64,000 nt of DNA, taken from assembly GCA_017889705.1 (NCBI GenBank), contig JAGGAB010000021.1:1-64000 (forward strand), written 5' to 3'. Positions 7,629-17,303 of this stretch are shown in pieces (the first letter of the stretch is position 1; each line of letters opens with the position of its first letter). The notes under the pieces are model-generated. The model was not told the origin of the DNA and did not search any database. It saw nothing but the letters and a program-made list of their open reading frames with translations. This stretch comes from Bacillota bacterium. Its GTDB lineage: Bacteria > Bacillota > Negativicutes > Sporomusales > Sporomusaceae. Position numbers and translations under genes: made by a program.

Positions 7629-9140
7629 CTAATCGTCTACCATGCTGATGGTAGTATCATATAGTTCACTCCAGGCACTCACCATAGAAGCCGATGCAGC
7701 GTAGGCCGACTGATAAGTAGTCAGGTTAATTGTTTCCTCATCACTTGAAACCCCAGATACAGAAGTCCGGCTGGTATCAATGTAAGTTGCAGTTGCACTT
7801 TTGCTGGCATATGCGGTTTGTGTGGTTGCACTGTCACCGCCGACAGTGGCAACAATCACATTGTATAAATCAGTAAGCGTGGAGGTTCCTGAAACATTAA
7901 CTGATGAACAGATACTGATAATATCATCAAGATTTTCGGTATTGGACTCCTCACCGGAAGCAGAAGAGGCTGCGATCTTGTTAGTATCGTCTTGAACGTC
8001 CTTAGATACTGAGATATTGGCAGCCGTAATATTACTGTATGCGTCTTCCAGGTCTGAGCCGCTACTCTCAAATTCTTCTGATGTCAGATCATCATAAGTA
8101 AACAAACGAATACCGGTGCTGTCGTCAAGGCCATAGCCGTCGACATTACCACTATAGGTAGTACCGGAAGAATCCGTAACGCCTTCATTTAAAGCCTGTG
8201 CAAACGTCTGGGCAAATTCATCCAACTGATTCATGTAGTAAACGACACCTTTGCTGTCAGCAGTGCTGCCGTCCCTCATCTCCAGGTAGCCAGCGAGCGC
8301 ACCGGAATCACCGGCATCAAAGTCATCGCCGCTTTCCGCCCAGCGTATGCCGTACATGCCATATGAGTCACTAGTAGAATCGGTGACAGTGTAACACTCA
8401 AGTTCATTATAACTATCACCTTTTACCAGTGTTATTCCGTCAACAGTAATGGTATAGGAGCCGTCATCGGCCGCTGTTACACTAATATCAGCCAAGCTGG
8501 AAAGTTCATCAATAAGCACATCCCGCGCATCCTCCAACTCGTTGGTGGAAGCACCGGAGGCAGTGGCGGTTACAATCTGGCTGTTTAGTTCCGCAATTTG
8601 CGACGCATACGAATTTATCTCTTCTACCGCTGTATACACTTCGTTGTTAAGATCGCTGCGGATAGACTCCAATTCTTCAGCAGCAGTGTTCAGAGTGTCG
8701 CAAAAGGCTTCTGCATACTCCAACACCGAAGCTCTAACCGATTCATCGGTCGGATCATCCGCCAATGTACCTAACGCCGTTTCTAAAGCATCCAGCGCTT
8801 CTGAAATATCACTGGAATCACTAGTGCCGAAAACCTCTTCAATTTGTTCCAGATAGGTAGCCTCGGCTTCCAGTTCGCTTGCCGCGCTATTTTCAGCCCA
8901 ATATTTTTGATTAAGACGAAAACTACTTACTCTGTCAACCGAGGTTACCTCTACCCCGGAACCAACCAAGCTGCTGCTACTATAAACCGCCGCCGGGCCG
9001 ATCGAGGTCTGACTCACCACTTGCCGGGAGTAGCCCTCGGTGTCAATATTACTCATATTGTTAGTGGTTACTGTCAACCCAACCTGAGCGGCATTTAAAC
9101 CCCGGCTGGTTATGCTAAGCCCTGCAAAAGTTGAAGCCAT
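7629..9140 (-). CDS. flgK: Hook-associated protein FlgK (paralogue 1)
   Basis: A 503-aa hook-filament junction protein 1. The N-terminal rod/hook motif is canonical (ITSRGLNAAQVGLTVTTNNMSNIDTEGYSRQ), followed by the helical FlgK region (LNNEVYTAVEEINSYASQIAELNSQI) and ending in the FlgK C-terminal helix with LTTYQSAYAASASMVSAWSEL. Length is near the usual 450-550. It follows a second, more divergent FlgK by 20 bp. Of the two, this one better fits the family consensus at the N-terminus (NIDTEGYSRQ) and probably does the conventional job. Confidence 0.93.
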   Translation of the reverse strand: MASTFAGLSITSRGLNAAQVGLTVTTNNMSNIDTEGYSRQVVSQTSIGPAAVYSSSSLVGSGVEVTSVDRVSSFRLNQKYWAENSAASELEAEATYLEQIEEVFGTSDSSDISEALDALETALGTLADDPTDESVRASVLEYAEAFCDTLNTAAEELESIRSDLNNEVYTAVEEINSYASQIAELNSQIVTATASGASTNELEDARDVLIDELSSLADISVTAADDGSYTITVDGITLVKGDSYNELECYTVTDSTSDSYGMYGIRWAESGDDFDAGDSGALAGYLEMRDGSTADSKGVVYYMNQLDEFAQTFAQALNEGVTDSSGTTYSGNVDGYGLDDSTGIRLFTYDDLTSEEFESSGSDLEDAYSNITAANISVSKDVQDDTNKIAASSASGEESNTENLDDIISICSSVNVSGTSTLTDLYNVIVATVGGDSATTQTAYASKSATATYIDTSRTSVSGVSSDEETINLTTYQSAYAASASMVSAWSELYDTTISMVDD

Positions 9141-9160
9141 TTTATTCCCTCCTTATCTCA

Positions 9161-10666
9161 CTAGATGGCATCTATCAAATAACCAATCATGGTATCAATG
9201 GTATTCATTACCCTAGCACTGGCGGCATAAGCTGTTTGATATTTAATCATGTTCGACATTTCTTCATCAATGGAAATAGATGAAACGGCCTGTCGTTGGT
9301 AATCCAACTGTGTAACTAAGGCAGCTTGTGTTTCATAATCACTTGCCATCGTATCGCCTTCAGTCCCCAGCCAAGTAGTTATCGCTGAATAAAAGTCGAT
9401 AATGTCAAGCGAAGTTCCTTCATTCTGATACGAAGTTGTACTGTCAAGATCGCAAATCGCATCAGCAATACTGTTATCACCATCTTCATCACTGGCTGAA
9501 GTGACTACTTTATCCGAGTCACTCACAAGTTCGGGATTAACTTGGATATTCGTGATACTTAGCGGTTCACTGGAATCAATAACAGTAAAGAAATCGAGAC
9601 CGGCGTTACCGTCTAGATCAACGCCTGAACTTGTCAACGAATTGACGCTGTATGCCAGCGTAGTAATCATGGCATTTAATGCCTGCCGCATGGTAGAGAT
9701 GGAACTAGTTGCGTCAGTAGTAAAGTTATAAGGCAGGTCGCTTTCATCAATGGTCTCGTAACCGGTCTGATCGGCGTCTTCCATATAAGCTTTGATACTG
9801 CCGCTGGTAATCTCAACTTCATTACCGGAATCAGCCAATACTACCTTCAGGGGATTATCGGTTTCCCCTGTACCTTCGACAGCCAGCGTATCGTATTCAT
9901 CACCATCTACTATAGTTACACCACTAATACTAACGCTTAAAGTACCCTCGCTGTCAGTGGTAACTGTGATATTGGCGAGTGATGACATCTCGTCAAGCAG
10001 CGCATCACGCTGATCCCGCAGATAACTGGCCTCACCGCCACTAGCTTCTGCCAGGGTAATTTGGGCATTAAGTTCTGCAACCTGCTCGGCAAGATCATTC
10101 AAGCTTTCCACGCCATCTTCTACTGCTGTTACCGCATCGGCCTGCAGTTGCTGCAGCTCGGCATCAATCTCAGTCAGCATAGTAATCAGGTCAGTTGCAG
10201 CTGTTACTACGGCAATACGGTCACTTTCACTGGTTGAAGATGTCGACAGAGTTTCCCAGGCATCAAAAAAATCAGTAATCGCAGATTCCAGCCCGTCAGT
10301 GGTGGTGGTATTGCCATCATCGTCAGTAGTTACTGTGTTGTATTCGCTCAAAATTGTATCAATGTATTCCAGATTGCCGCTTTTTACCGCCAAGTAACTA
10401 GAATCGGCATTTTCAGTACGGTATGTTTTATCAAGGTAGATGTCACGCGAACGCGTAATCGTTTCCACAGTAACACCGCTATTTGTGGTAGATGTCGTAG
10501 AGGTTTGATCTGATGTACTCGTAGATGCATCGGCACTAGTTAGTTGCACTTTGGAAGCGCCAGTGGTATCCACATTAGCAAGGTTTGTGCTTGTTGTCAT
10601 CAATGCAGCCTGATTCGTATACATTCCCGAATAGGCAACACTGTAGGTGCCAAAAGTTGATGACAT
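9161..10666 (-). CDS. Hook-associated protein FlgK (paralogue 2)
   Basis: A 501-aa FlgK-family protein. Shared features are the N-terminal helix with SGMYTNQAALMTTSTNLANVD, the central LNDLAEQVAELNAQI helix, LRDQRDALLDEMSSLANI, and the C-terminal MIKYQTAYAASARVMNTIDTM helix. The N-terminal motif is altered (NVDTTGASK in place of NIDTEGYSR) and is followed by a Ser/Thr-rich stretch. It lies directly upstream of the other flgK in the same operon, so the two arose by an old duplication. It may be a second junction protein; most flagella need FlgK and FlgL only. Confidence 0.88.
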   Translation of the reverse strand: MSSTFGTYSVAYSGMYTNQAALMTTSTNLANVDTTGASKVQLTSADASTSTSDQTSTTSTTNSGVTVETITRSRDIYLDKTYRTENADSSYLAVKSGNLEYIDTILSEYNTVTTDDDGNTTTTDGLESAITDFFDAWETLSTSSTSESDRIAVVTAATDLITMLTEIDAELQQLQADAVTAVEDGVESLNDLAEQVAELNAQITLAEASGGEASYLRDQRDALLDEMSSLANITVTTDSEGTLSVSISGVTIVDGDEYDTLAVEGTGETDNPLKVVLADSGNEVEITSGSIKAYMEDADQTGYETIDESDLPYNFTTDATSSISTMRQALNAMITTLAYSVNSLTSSGVDLDGNAGLDFFTVIDSSEPLSITNIQVNPELVSDSDKVVTSASDEDGDNSIADAICDLDSTTSYQNEGTSLDIIDFYSAITTWLGTEGDTMASDYETQAALVTQLDYQRQAVSSISIDEEMSNMIKYQTAYAASARVMNTIDTMIGYLIDAI

Positions 10667-10691
10667 ACTGAAACTCCTCCTTCCGTCAAAC

Positions 10692-10735
10692 GCTTATACC
10701 GGCCATTTGTTATAATATAGTCAGCCGGTATAAGC
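10692..10735 (-). other. Intra-operon hairpin between flgE and flgK
   Basis: A perfect 12-bp inverted repeat GCTTATACCGGC / GCCGGTATAAGC with a 20-nt AT-rich loop. No T run follows, so it does not look like a simple terminator. It may adjust mRNA stability between hook and junction genes. Confidence 0.6.
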
Positions 10736-10759
10736 ACTAGGTTGCTAGTTTTATTGACA

Positions 10760-12658
10760 TCAACCTACCATATTAATTAGCGACTGCAGCACATCGTCAC
10801 AAGTGGTAATCATTTTACTGTTAGCCTGATAAGCCCGTTGGCTGATCATCATGTTGCTGAATTCTGACGCCAAATCAACATTGGATAATTCCAATGCATA
10901 AGAGGTCATTGTACCAGAACCACCTTCGCCGGCAACAACATAGTCAGCATCACCTGAGCTAAGGCTTGTTGAATAAAGGCTGTCGCCGATTTTATTCAAG
11001 CCTTCCGCATTTTCAAACACAGCCAAAGCTATCTGACCAATTGAAAGGGTTTCGCCATTATCATAAGTACAATAAATAGTACCGTCAGACGAAATGCTAT
11101 AACTTGATGCCGTACCTGCGGAATAGCCGTCAGTTTCATCAGACAGTGAATCTGATGTATCTGAAGTCTCAAGATCGGAAAAATCTAATGCGACCGTAAT
11201 ATCATCGGTACCGGCAGAAGCCGGTGTTGTTATAGTAATAGTAGTTGAGCTGGGGAAAGAATAAGTATTTGAGGCAACAGTAAAAGTCGATGTACCTGTT
11301 TCAAGATTTGACGGTGCTGACAAAGTAATTGCTGATGTACCACTGCCAAACGTAGCAGAACCGTCTGTAGAAGCAACCGTAGAGGTTGTTCCGTCCGGAT
11401 AAGTCAGTGTAACACTATAGTTTCCACTTGTACCTGAGACAGTGACAGTATAATCACCTGTCGCTACAGCAGATCCTAGACCAACATCTGAGTATTCGTA
11501 ATTTGCAGAGCTGCATGTCACTGCAGATGAAGCAACTGTAATAGTAGTAGTGCCTGTCGAAATTGATGTCGGCGCAGCTAAAGTAAGGGTTCCGCCAGTC
11601 GATAAAGTAATCGTCCCTGCCCCAGTTGTTGAAACTGTTGAGCCCAAAGAAGTAGAGTGAGTCGTATCTGTACTAGCATATACGTTAATAGTATAGTTGC
11701 CACTTGTACCTGTTACCACAATATCATAATCGCCATCTGTCACGCTGACACTTGACGTGTCGGTGCCTGCAGTCACGTTTGAAGCAGTATAACCAGCAAT
11801 ATCATCCACGGTTGGTGAAAGCGTTGTGGCGGAAGTAACAATATTACCATCGGCATCAAAAGCAATATAGCCGCTGGAGGGGCTTATAGTGGTATCATCA
11901 GAACTGAGTTCGTAATACCAGGTAGTTATATCACCCTCAACAGCACATTTTTTCAAGCTGACAGTAACATCATAATCATTTCCCTGGGAGTCATATACCG
12001 TGATTTCAGTTGTCGCATCAAAATCGAGATCGGTGGTATCGCCGATAGAAGTTAATCCGGTAGCAGTTTCAGCTACCTCATCCTCACTATTAAGATTTCC
12101 TGAAATCTTAGAAGATGTGGTAACCTCAGGAGTCAGCGTATATTTATCGCCGGCGTAAGCATCACTATAAATATTAATAGGCTCGACATCACTGTCGGTA
12201 TTGTAAACAATGTTGCCGTCTGCATCGAGAGTATAATCCTCCCACCCGCAAACAATATAGCCGTCAATTGTCAGATTGCCTTCATCATCAACACTCATGC
12301 TGCCATTTCTGGTATACGCATAGCTGCCATCACTTAACTGTACAATATAGTACCCATCACCGGTAAGCGCCACATCAGACCAGTTGCTGGTGGATGAAGT
12401 ACTACCTACCGACGTATCAGTACTGGTAGTGGCAACACTTACGCCCAGACCAGTCTGTACAGGGTTGGTGCCACCGGTAGTATCGGTAGCAGCAGTAGCA
12501 GAGCTAATTGTCTGGCTCAGTATGTCACTAAAGGTGGTTGTCTGTGCTTTATAGCCTGTTGTATTTACGTTGGCAATATTATTCGCGATTGTGTCAAGGG
12601 CAGTTTGTTGGGCCTGCATCCCGGATACCGCGGTTGTTAATGCGACCATTATAGCCAT
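10760..12658 (-). CDS. flgE: Flagellar hook protein FlgE
   Basis: Subunit of the flagellar hook. The N-terminus MAIMVALTTAVSGMQAQQTALDTIANNIANVNTTGYK is the rod/hook family motif (shown in pieces: SGMQAQQTALD, NVNTTGYK). The C-terminus has the matching LELSNVDLASEF and MISQRAYQANSKMI motifs. I start at the ATG at 12658, 10 bp behind GGGAGG. The roughly 632 aa exceed the usual 400 or so because of two similar inserts of about 70-90 residues, each of pattern SGTSGNY(S/T) ... TLSAPS ... TGT(S/T)TFTVASN, spanning about 11261-11755. They look like duplicated surface beta domains. Confidence 0.94.
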   Translation of the reverse strand: MAIMVALTTAVSGMQAQQTALDTIANNIANVNTTGYKAQTTTFSDILSQTISSATAATDTTGGTNPVQTGLGVSVATTSTDTSVGSTSSTSNWSDVALTGDGYYIVQLSDGSYAYTRNGSMSVDDEGNLTIDGYIVCGWEDYTLDADGNIVYNTDSDVEPINIYSDAYAGDKYTLTPEVTTSSKISGNLNSEDEVAETATGLTSIGDTTDLDFDATTEITVYDSQGNDYDVTVSLKKCAVEGDITTWYYELSSDDTTISPSSGYIAFDADGNIVTSATTLSPTVDDIAGYTASNVTAGTDTSSVSVTDGDYDIVVTGTSGNYTINVYASTDTTHSTSLGSTVSTTGAGTITLSTGGTLTLAAPTSISTGTTTITVASSAVTCSSANYEYSDVGLGSAVATGDYTVTVSGTSGNYSVTLTYPDGTTSTVASTDGSATFGSGTSAITLSAPSNLETGTSTFTVASNTYSFPSSTTITITTPASAGTDDITVALDFSDLETSDTSDSLSDETDGYSAGTASSYSISSDGTIYCTYDNGETLSIGQIALAVFENAEGLNKIGDSLYSTSLSSGDADYVVAGEGGSGTMTSYALELSNVDLASEFSNMMISQRAYQANSKMITTCDDVLQSLINMVG

Positions 12659-12784
12659 AAGAAAAATACCTCCCAATATATTTAGTAAATACTATTTCAT
12701 CTGTCGTTCAGAAATAGCGATAACCTCCCTGGTCGGGTCCGGTTAAAGTAAAGCTAAACCAATTAAAATTATTAACTATGTGAG

Positions 12785-13213
12785 CTACGCTGTAGTGGTC
12801 GTGGTAGTATCACTGCCTACCTTGGTAATATCAGCATAATCAACTGTTGTGCCGCCAACATTTACATAGGTGTTGCTGCCGGAAACCGTTACCGAAAGCA
12901 CTGTACCTGAACCTGTAACCGTACTGCCTGATGTGCTGGTAGCCGAATAGGTTACAGTTTCTCCAATCAGACTAAATGCCGACGCATTGGTTACCGAAGT
13001 ACTGATATCTGACAATGCCGACAAGGAACTGATTTGCGCCAGCTGCGACACATATTCGGTACCGCTGACCGGGTCATCAGGATCCTGGTATTTCAGCTCA
13101 GTAGCCAATATCTGGATAAACTCTTCAAAATCCAAACTGGCCGCAGACTCAGTGGTTGAAGTGGTTGAACTTGTTGTTGATGTAGTAGAAGTAACGGATG
13201 ATGTACTACTCAT
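12785..13213 (-). CDS. flgD: Hook-capping protein FlgD (short)
   Basis: The FlgD scaffold caps the growing hook and is later displaced. The diagnostic segment is residues about 28-70: LDFEEFIQILATELKYQDPDDP and TEYVSQLAQISSLSAL (given in parts). At 142 aa this is a short form, as in many Firmicutes. An N-terminal Ser/Thr-only leader (residues 1-25) precedes the conserved part and a Thr run ends the protein. GGAGGG precedes the ATG. It is the first gene of the minus-strand flagellar run; no FliK is seen upstream. Confidence 0.9.
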   Translation of the reverse strand: MSSTSSVTSTTSTTSSTTSTTESAASLDFEEFIQILATELKYQDPDDPVSGTEYVSQLAQISSLSALSDISTSVTNASAFSLIGETVTYSATSTSGSTVTGSGTVLSVTVSGSNTYVNVGGTTVDYADITKVGSDTTTTTTA

Positions 13214-13351
13214 TTTTTTCCCTCCATTTTTTACGAAAAATCGATAAAGATTCTAATTCTGGTGATAGTATCGCAGTCATATATTTATTTTTTATTAAGA
13301 AAAGGAGATAATAATTGTTTATTTGTCAAAAACTCCTACTATATTGTAATT

Positions 13352-13411
13352 TTCTGCATTGAAAAAAGACGTCGTCTCAACTCTTGAGACAACGCCTTTT
13401 TTACAATGCAG
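13352..13411 (-). terminator. Terminator of efflux set 1
   Basis: A long imperfect inverted repeat: arms TCTGCATTG-AAAAAAG-CGT-GTCTCAA and their complement, with T runs inside the stem on both strands. It lies between the end of the first MacB-type permease gene and flgD. Confidence 0.85.
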
Positions 13412-13423
13412 ACTTTGTATTCA

Positions 13424-14638
13424 TTATTCGTAACGCAAAGCATCAATCGGATCTAACAAGGCCGCCTTTCTGGCTGGATAAATACCAAAAAACAGACCAA
13501 CCGCAACAGAAACACCAAATGGTATAAGAATCGAGACTACCGATATTACTGTATTCAAACTACCAAACGCGGAAATAGCAAAGGCCGCCGCAACACCCAT
13601 AATAATGCCGAAAATACCGCCTAAAATTCCAATAACCACTGCTTCAATGAGAAACTGCAGCATAATATCGCGATATGTCGCACCCAGGGCCTTTCTTATA
13701 CCGATTTCCCGGGTACGCTCCGTCACCGATACCATCATAATATTCATAATACCGATACCGCCCACCAATAGAGATATGGCACCAATACACCCCAAAAACA
13801 AGGTAATAGTTCCTGTGGTTTCCGTCATCATCTCCATAATACTGGTCAGATTCCGTACGGTAAAGTCATCTTCCTTATTGCCGCTGATCTTATGCCGCTG
13901 CCTTAGCAAGCTGGTGATTTGTTCCTGCACCTGGTCCATACCTTCCAGCTTGGTAACTTGGACACTAATGGAGTTTAGATAAGTAATACCCAGCAAGCGT
14001 TCCTGCGCCGTCGTCAGCGGCACAAGGATGATGTCATCCTGATCCTGGCCCATCGTGGATTGGCCTTTACTGTCCAAAATGCCAATAACCTGGTATGGGG
14101 TATTGTTGATCCGGATATTTTGTCCTGTTGGGTTCATGTCGCCAAATAAACTTTCGGCAACGGTAGCGCCGAGAACAGCCACCCGGTTACGCGAATTTAT
14201 ATCCTGTTGCGAAACAAAACTGCCGCTACCCACTGTCAGGCTTTTAATAGCCATATACTCAGGCGTAATTCCGTATACCGTCGTTGTCCAGTTCTGATTA
14301 CCGGCAATAATCTGATATTGTTTGCTGACAGTTGGCGCCACATAGTCAATGCCTTGTATCATCTTCTTGATATATTCCGCATCCTCCAGCGTTAGAGTTA
14401 TGTTGCTGCCGGAGGCTGAGCGCACACCTTGGGATGAGGCCGCACCCGGACTCACAATTAACATATTGCTGCCCAGACTGGCAATAGAATTTTGCACCTT
14501 CTCTCTTACACCCATGCCGATAGATACCATCGAGATAACCGCCCCAACGCCGATAATAATACCCAGCATGGTCAAAATAGAGCGAAGCTTATTAGCCAGC
14601 AACGCCCTGAGGGCAATCGCAATGCTTTCTTTAAACAT
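13424..14638 (-). CDS. MacB-type ABC transporter permease (set 1)
   Basis: A 404-aa inner-membrane permease of the MacB/FtsX family. It has TM1 near residues 15-40 ([20 protein letters not shown]), a periplasmic MacB core domain (about 45-270) and three C-terminal TM segments with the family motif [13 protein letters not shown]. It ends NPIDALRYE-like (DPIDALRYE). It lacks the fused ATPase of Escherichia coli MacB. Unlike set 2 downstream, no ATPase gene lies beside it; only 45 bp separate it from the adaptor gene. It probably borrows the ATPase at 20134-20817, which is inference. Confidence 0.92.
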   Translation of the reverse strand: MFKESIAIALRALLANKLRSILTMLGIIIGVGAVISMVSIGMGVREKVQNSIASLGSNMLIVSPGAASSQGVRSASGSNITLTLEDAEYIKKMIQGIDYVAPTVSKQYQIIAGNQNWTTTVYGITPEYMAIKSLTVGSGSFVSQQDINSRNRVAVLGATVAESLFGDMNPTGQNIRINNTPYQVIGILDSKGQSTMGQDQDDIILVPLTTAQERLLGITYLNSISVQVTKLEGMDQVQEQITSLLRQRHKISGNKEDDFTVRNLTSIMEMMTETTGTITLFLGCIGAISLLVGGIGIMNIMMVSVTERTREIGIRKALGATYRDIMLQFLIEAVVIGILGGIFGIIMGVAAAFAISAFGSLNTVISVVSILIPFGVSVAVGLFFGIYPARKAALLDPIDALRYE

Positions 14639-14683
14639 GATTCTGCTCCTTTATTAATCACTCATAATCTTCCGCTCCCGACT

Positions 14684-15826
14684 CTACATATGCGGCGGCG
14701 GGCCATTATCTTTTTGTTTAGAAGAGCTTTGGCTTTGTGATTTGGTATACGAAATGATTAGTCTGTCATTGTCTTGCAGACCACTGATAATTTCAACCTT
14801 ATCATTACTTGTTAAACCGGTTTCGACGGGGATATTTTCAGTTTTGCCGTCATCACGCTGTACCATGACATATTGACCGCTGGTGGTGGTTTTCAAAGCT
14901 GCCAGCGGAATTAATAACGCATTATCTTTCTCATCAATCTTGATGTTGACCCTGGCCGTCATCTCTGTCTTTAGTAATTTTTCAGGATCTTCCACAGAAA
15001 GCGTTACATAATAATAAACTACACTATTAGAGGAAGACGAAGACGAGGATGATGACGTTGATGAGGAAGTGCTTGACGAGGAAGTACTTGTGGTACTTGT
15101 CGAAATTTCACCGATCTTAGTAACCTTGCCGGCAAAAGTGCGATTTTGATAAGCATCTACAGTAAAAGTCGCCGATTGACCGACTTTAATTTTGCCAATA
15201 TCGGTCTCATCCACCTTTACCTTTACCGTTTTACGGGAAACATCGCCAATCATCATGACCACTGTCGGATCACTAACGCCTGCCGTCACCAGCGTACCTA
15301 CCGCTACCGGCTCTCCCAAAACAAGGCCATCCATAGGAGAAACCAGCACGGTTTTTTCCACATCGGACTGAGCGGCTTCATAACTGGCTACGGCTGTCTG
15401 ATAATTAAGCTGGGCATCTTCAAGATCAGCCTCGGATTTTGCACCAATAGAATGTAAATATTGATAGCGTTTATAGATTGATCCGTAATTGTCCATGGCG
15501 TATTTGGCTTTTTGCATTGTAGTTTCATAGGATTTAGCATCCAAAATTGCCAGAACCTGACCGGTTTTTACGTAATCATTCTCTTTAACTTTAATTTCTT
15601 TAATCAGCGCGGTAACCTGCGCTGAAATATCTACGGCGTCAATTGGTTTTATAGTTCCTGTCGCAGCTACACTGGAGATAATTTTCCCTCTGGAGGCTGT
15701 CGCTATTTCCTGATTAGTTGCCGTCTTACTTTGTTGCGTATAGCTATAGTACCAAAACCCGCTGGCAATACCCAGCACAACAACAATGCTTGCCACGAGT
15801 ATTTTCTTATTAATTTTCTCCCACAT
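14684..15826 (-). CDS. MacA-like periplasmic adaptor (set 1)
   Basis: A 380-aa membrane-fusion protein that bridges inner-membrane permease and TolC-type channel. It has an N-terminal membrane anchor (residues 9-27), a lipoyl/barrel-sandwich domain (GTIKPIDAVDISAQV), a helical hairpin (about 100-155), the lipoyl return (VLVSPMDGLVLG) and beta-barrel domains. An unusual run of about 29 residues made almost only of Ser and Thr (241-269) interrupts the beta-barrel; the sister protein of set 2 has only a short loop there. The tail ends in Ser/Gln/Pro-rich sequence. It lies 12 bp after the TolC gene. Confidence 0.92.
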   Translation of the reverse strand: MWEKINKKILVASIVVVLGIASGFWYYSYTQQSKTATNQEIATASRGKIISSVAATGTIKPIDAVDISAQVTALIKEIKVKENDYVKTGQVLAILDAKSYETTMQKAKYAMDNYGSIYKRYQYLHSIGAKSEADLEDAQLNYQTAVASYEAAQSDVEKTVLVSPMDGLVLGEPVAVGTLVTAGVSDPTVVMMIGDVSRKTVKVKVDETDIGKIKVGQSATFTVDAYQNRTFAGKVTKIGEISTSTTSTSSSSTSSSTSSSSSSSSSNSVVYYYVTLSVEDPEKLLKTEMTARVNIKIDEKDNALLIPLAALKTTTSGQYVMVQRDDGKTENIPVETGLTSNDKVEIISGLQDNDRLIISYTKSQSQSSSKQKDNGPPPHM

Positions 15827-15838
15827 GACTTCTGCCCC

Positions 15839-17104
15839 CTAGTCCATTCCCATAGCATTTTCTAATTTTGCTTTATATGTTACATAATCGTACTGTGCGG
15901 TAATATAGTTGTTTTTTGCTGTCGTCAATGCCAACTGAGCATCAATAACATCAAGAATAACGCCTTCTCCTATCCGATATTTTGTTTCGGCAATAAAGTA
16001 ATCTTCTTCTGCTTTATGTACGGCAAACTGGGTTGTCGCGATCCGTTTTTCCGCTTCTTTCATCCCCAGATAATATTCCTTCACAGCAAGTTCCACTGAG
16101 TCTTCCTGTGCTGTCAGTTCCAAGCGGGCATTATCCACTTCACTAAAAGCTTTTTTGACTTTGGCATTAGTAACTTGACTATCGAATAAATTCCAGCTGG
16201 TGGTTACACCAACATAGATTTCCTTATTTTCATCTTTAGGTAGTACACTGCTGCTCCAACCGGTTGCAGCCGTAAGTGAAACTGATGGTTTCTTATCGGC
16301 TTTGGCAACTTCCACATTTTTCTCGGCTTCTGCAATAGCAAGGCGGTATTTTTTTACATCGGGCCGGTGTTCTATAGCAAACGCAACACATTCATCCATT
16401 GTTTTGTTGAATGGGGCATATTGAAAGTCTTCAACAAACTCAATACCTTCAGAATTTTTCCAGCGAATAGTCTTTTTAAAAGCATTAACTGCCACTTCAT
16501 GGGAATTTTTGGCCTTAATCAGCGTTTGCTCGGCATCTGCCAGTTCCACTTCCGAACGCAGGACATCCACCTTGGCAACATTGCCCACACTATACTGGGC
16601 TTTAACATCCTTAAGATGTTTTTCATAATTATCGACTGTTTCCTGATCGACTGTTTGGGTTTTACGGGTCTCGATTACATCATAGTAAGCAGAAATTGTT
16701 TCCAACTTAACATCCTGCCTGGTTTTTAAGAGACTTAAGCCAGCAATCGTTACATCGGTTTTGGCAATCTCGATATTACCTTCATTCTTTCCCCCCGTAT
16801 ATAGGGGAATCGATACAGTAATGGCACTGGTACTACTGCTTCCCGGATAATCAATTCGCTTTAGATAAAAGGTATTAGAAGCATCAACAGATACTCCCTG
16901 ACTGCCTTGGGTGCTCTCTAACGTATATCTAGCCTGAGTTTCACTGTTAATGGCCTTCTTTATATCCAGATGATTTTCAAACGCCATATTTACTGCCTGT
17001 TCCACTGTAAGCGGTGCGGCAAAAGTAATCGTTACCTGTGCAAAAAAACATAGTCCTAAAACACCTGCACTTCGATACTTTATGTATTTGTCTAACAACC
17101 TCAA
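15839..17104 (-). CDS. TolC-family outer-membrane channel (set 1)
   Basis: An outer-membrane efflux protein of about 421 aa. After a signal peptide ending near ITFAA, the sequence shows two OEP repeats: LTVEQAVNMAFENHLDIKKA, the IAKTDVTIAGLSLLK helix, then SAYYDVIETRK, and a second repeat with CVAFAIEHRPDVKKYRLAI and VELAVKEYYLGMKEAEKR. I prefer a TTG start at 17104, 7 bp behind AGGAGG, over the ATG at 17122, which overlaps that site. First gene of the TolC-MacA-permease operon. It implies a diderm envelope. Confidence 0.93.
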   Translation of the reverse strand: MRLLDKYIKYRSAGVLGLCFFAQVTITFAAPLTVEQAVNMAFENHLDIKKAINSETQARYTLESTQGSQGVSVDASNTFYLKRIDYPGSSSTSAITVSIPLYTGGKNEGNIEIAKTDVTIAGLSLLKTRQDVKLETISAYYDVIETRKTQTVDQETVDNYEKHLKDVKAQYSVGNVAKVDVLRSEVELADAEQTLIKAKNSHEVAVNAFKKTIRWKNSEGIEFVEDFQYAPFNKTMDECVAFAIEHRPDVKKYRLAIAEAEKNVEVAKADKKPSVSLTAATGWSSSVLPKDENKEIYVGVTTSWNLFDSQVTNAKVKKAFSEVDNARLELTAQEDSVELAVKEYYLGMKEAEKRIATTQFAVHKAEEDYFIAETKYRIGEGVILDVIDAQLALTTAKNNYITAQYDYVTYKAKLENAMGMD

Positions 17105-17171
17105 TTCAAGTCCTCCTATCATGTGGCATCTATTTTTTTATACTTTTTTTCGCAATATCAGTAATATACTT

Positions 17172-17201
17172 ATTATAAGGGTATCACAGCATTATTGCTA
17201 A
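17172..17201 (-). promoter_or_regulatory. Possible sigma-A promoter for efflux set 1
   Basis: On the minus strand TTAGCA, an 18-bp spacer and TATAAT lie about 70 bp upstream of the TolC start. The -10 box is perfect, the -35 box weak. Confidence 0.4.
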
Positions 17202-17303
17202 ATTATTACATTACTATTGGAAAATTAATTATATTTTTGTATATTCAAGAATAATTGAGCCATACTAACATCTGTACTTCAATAAAATCGAGGTGAACAA
17301 GCT

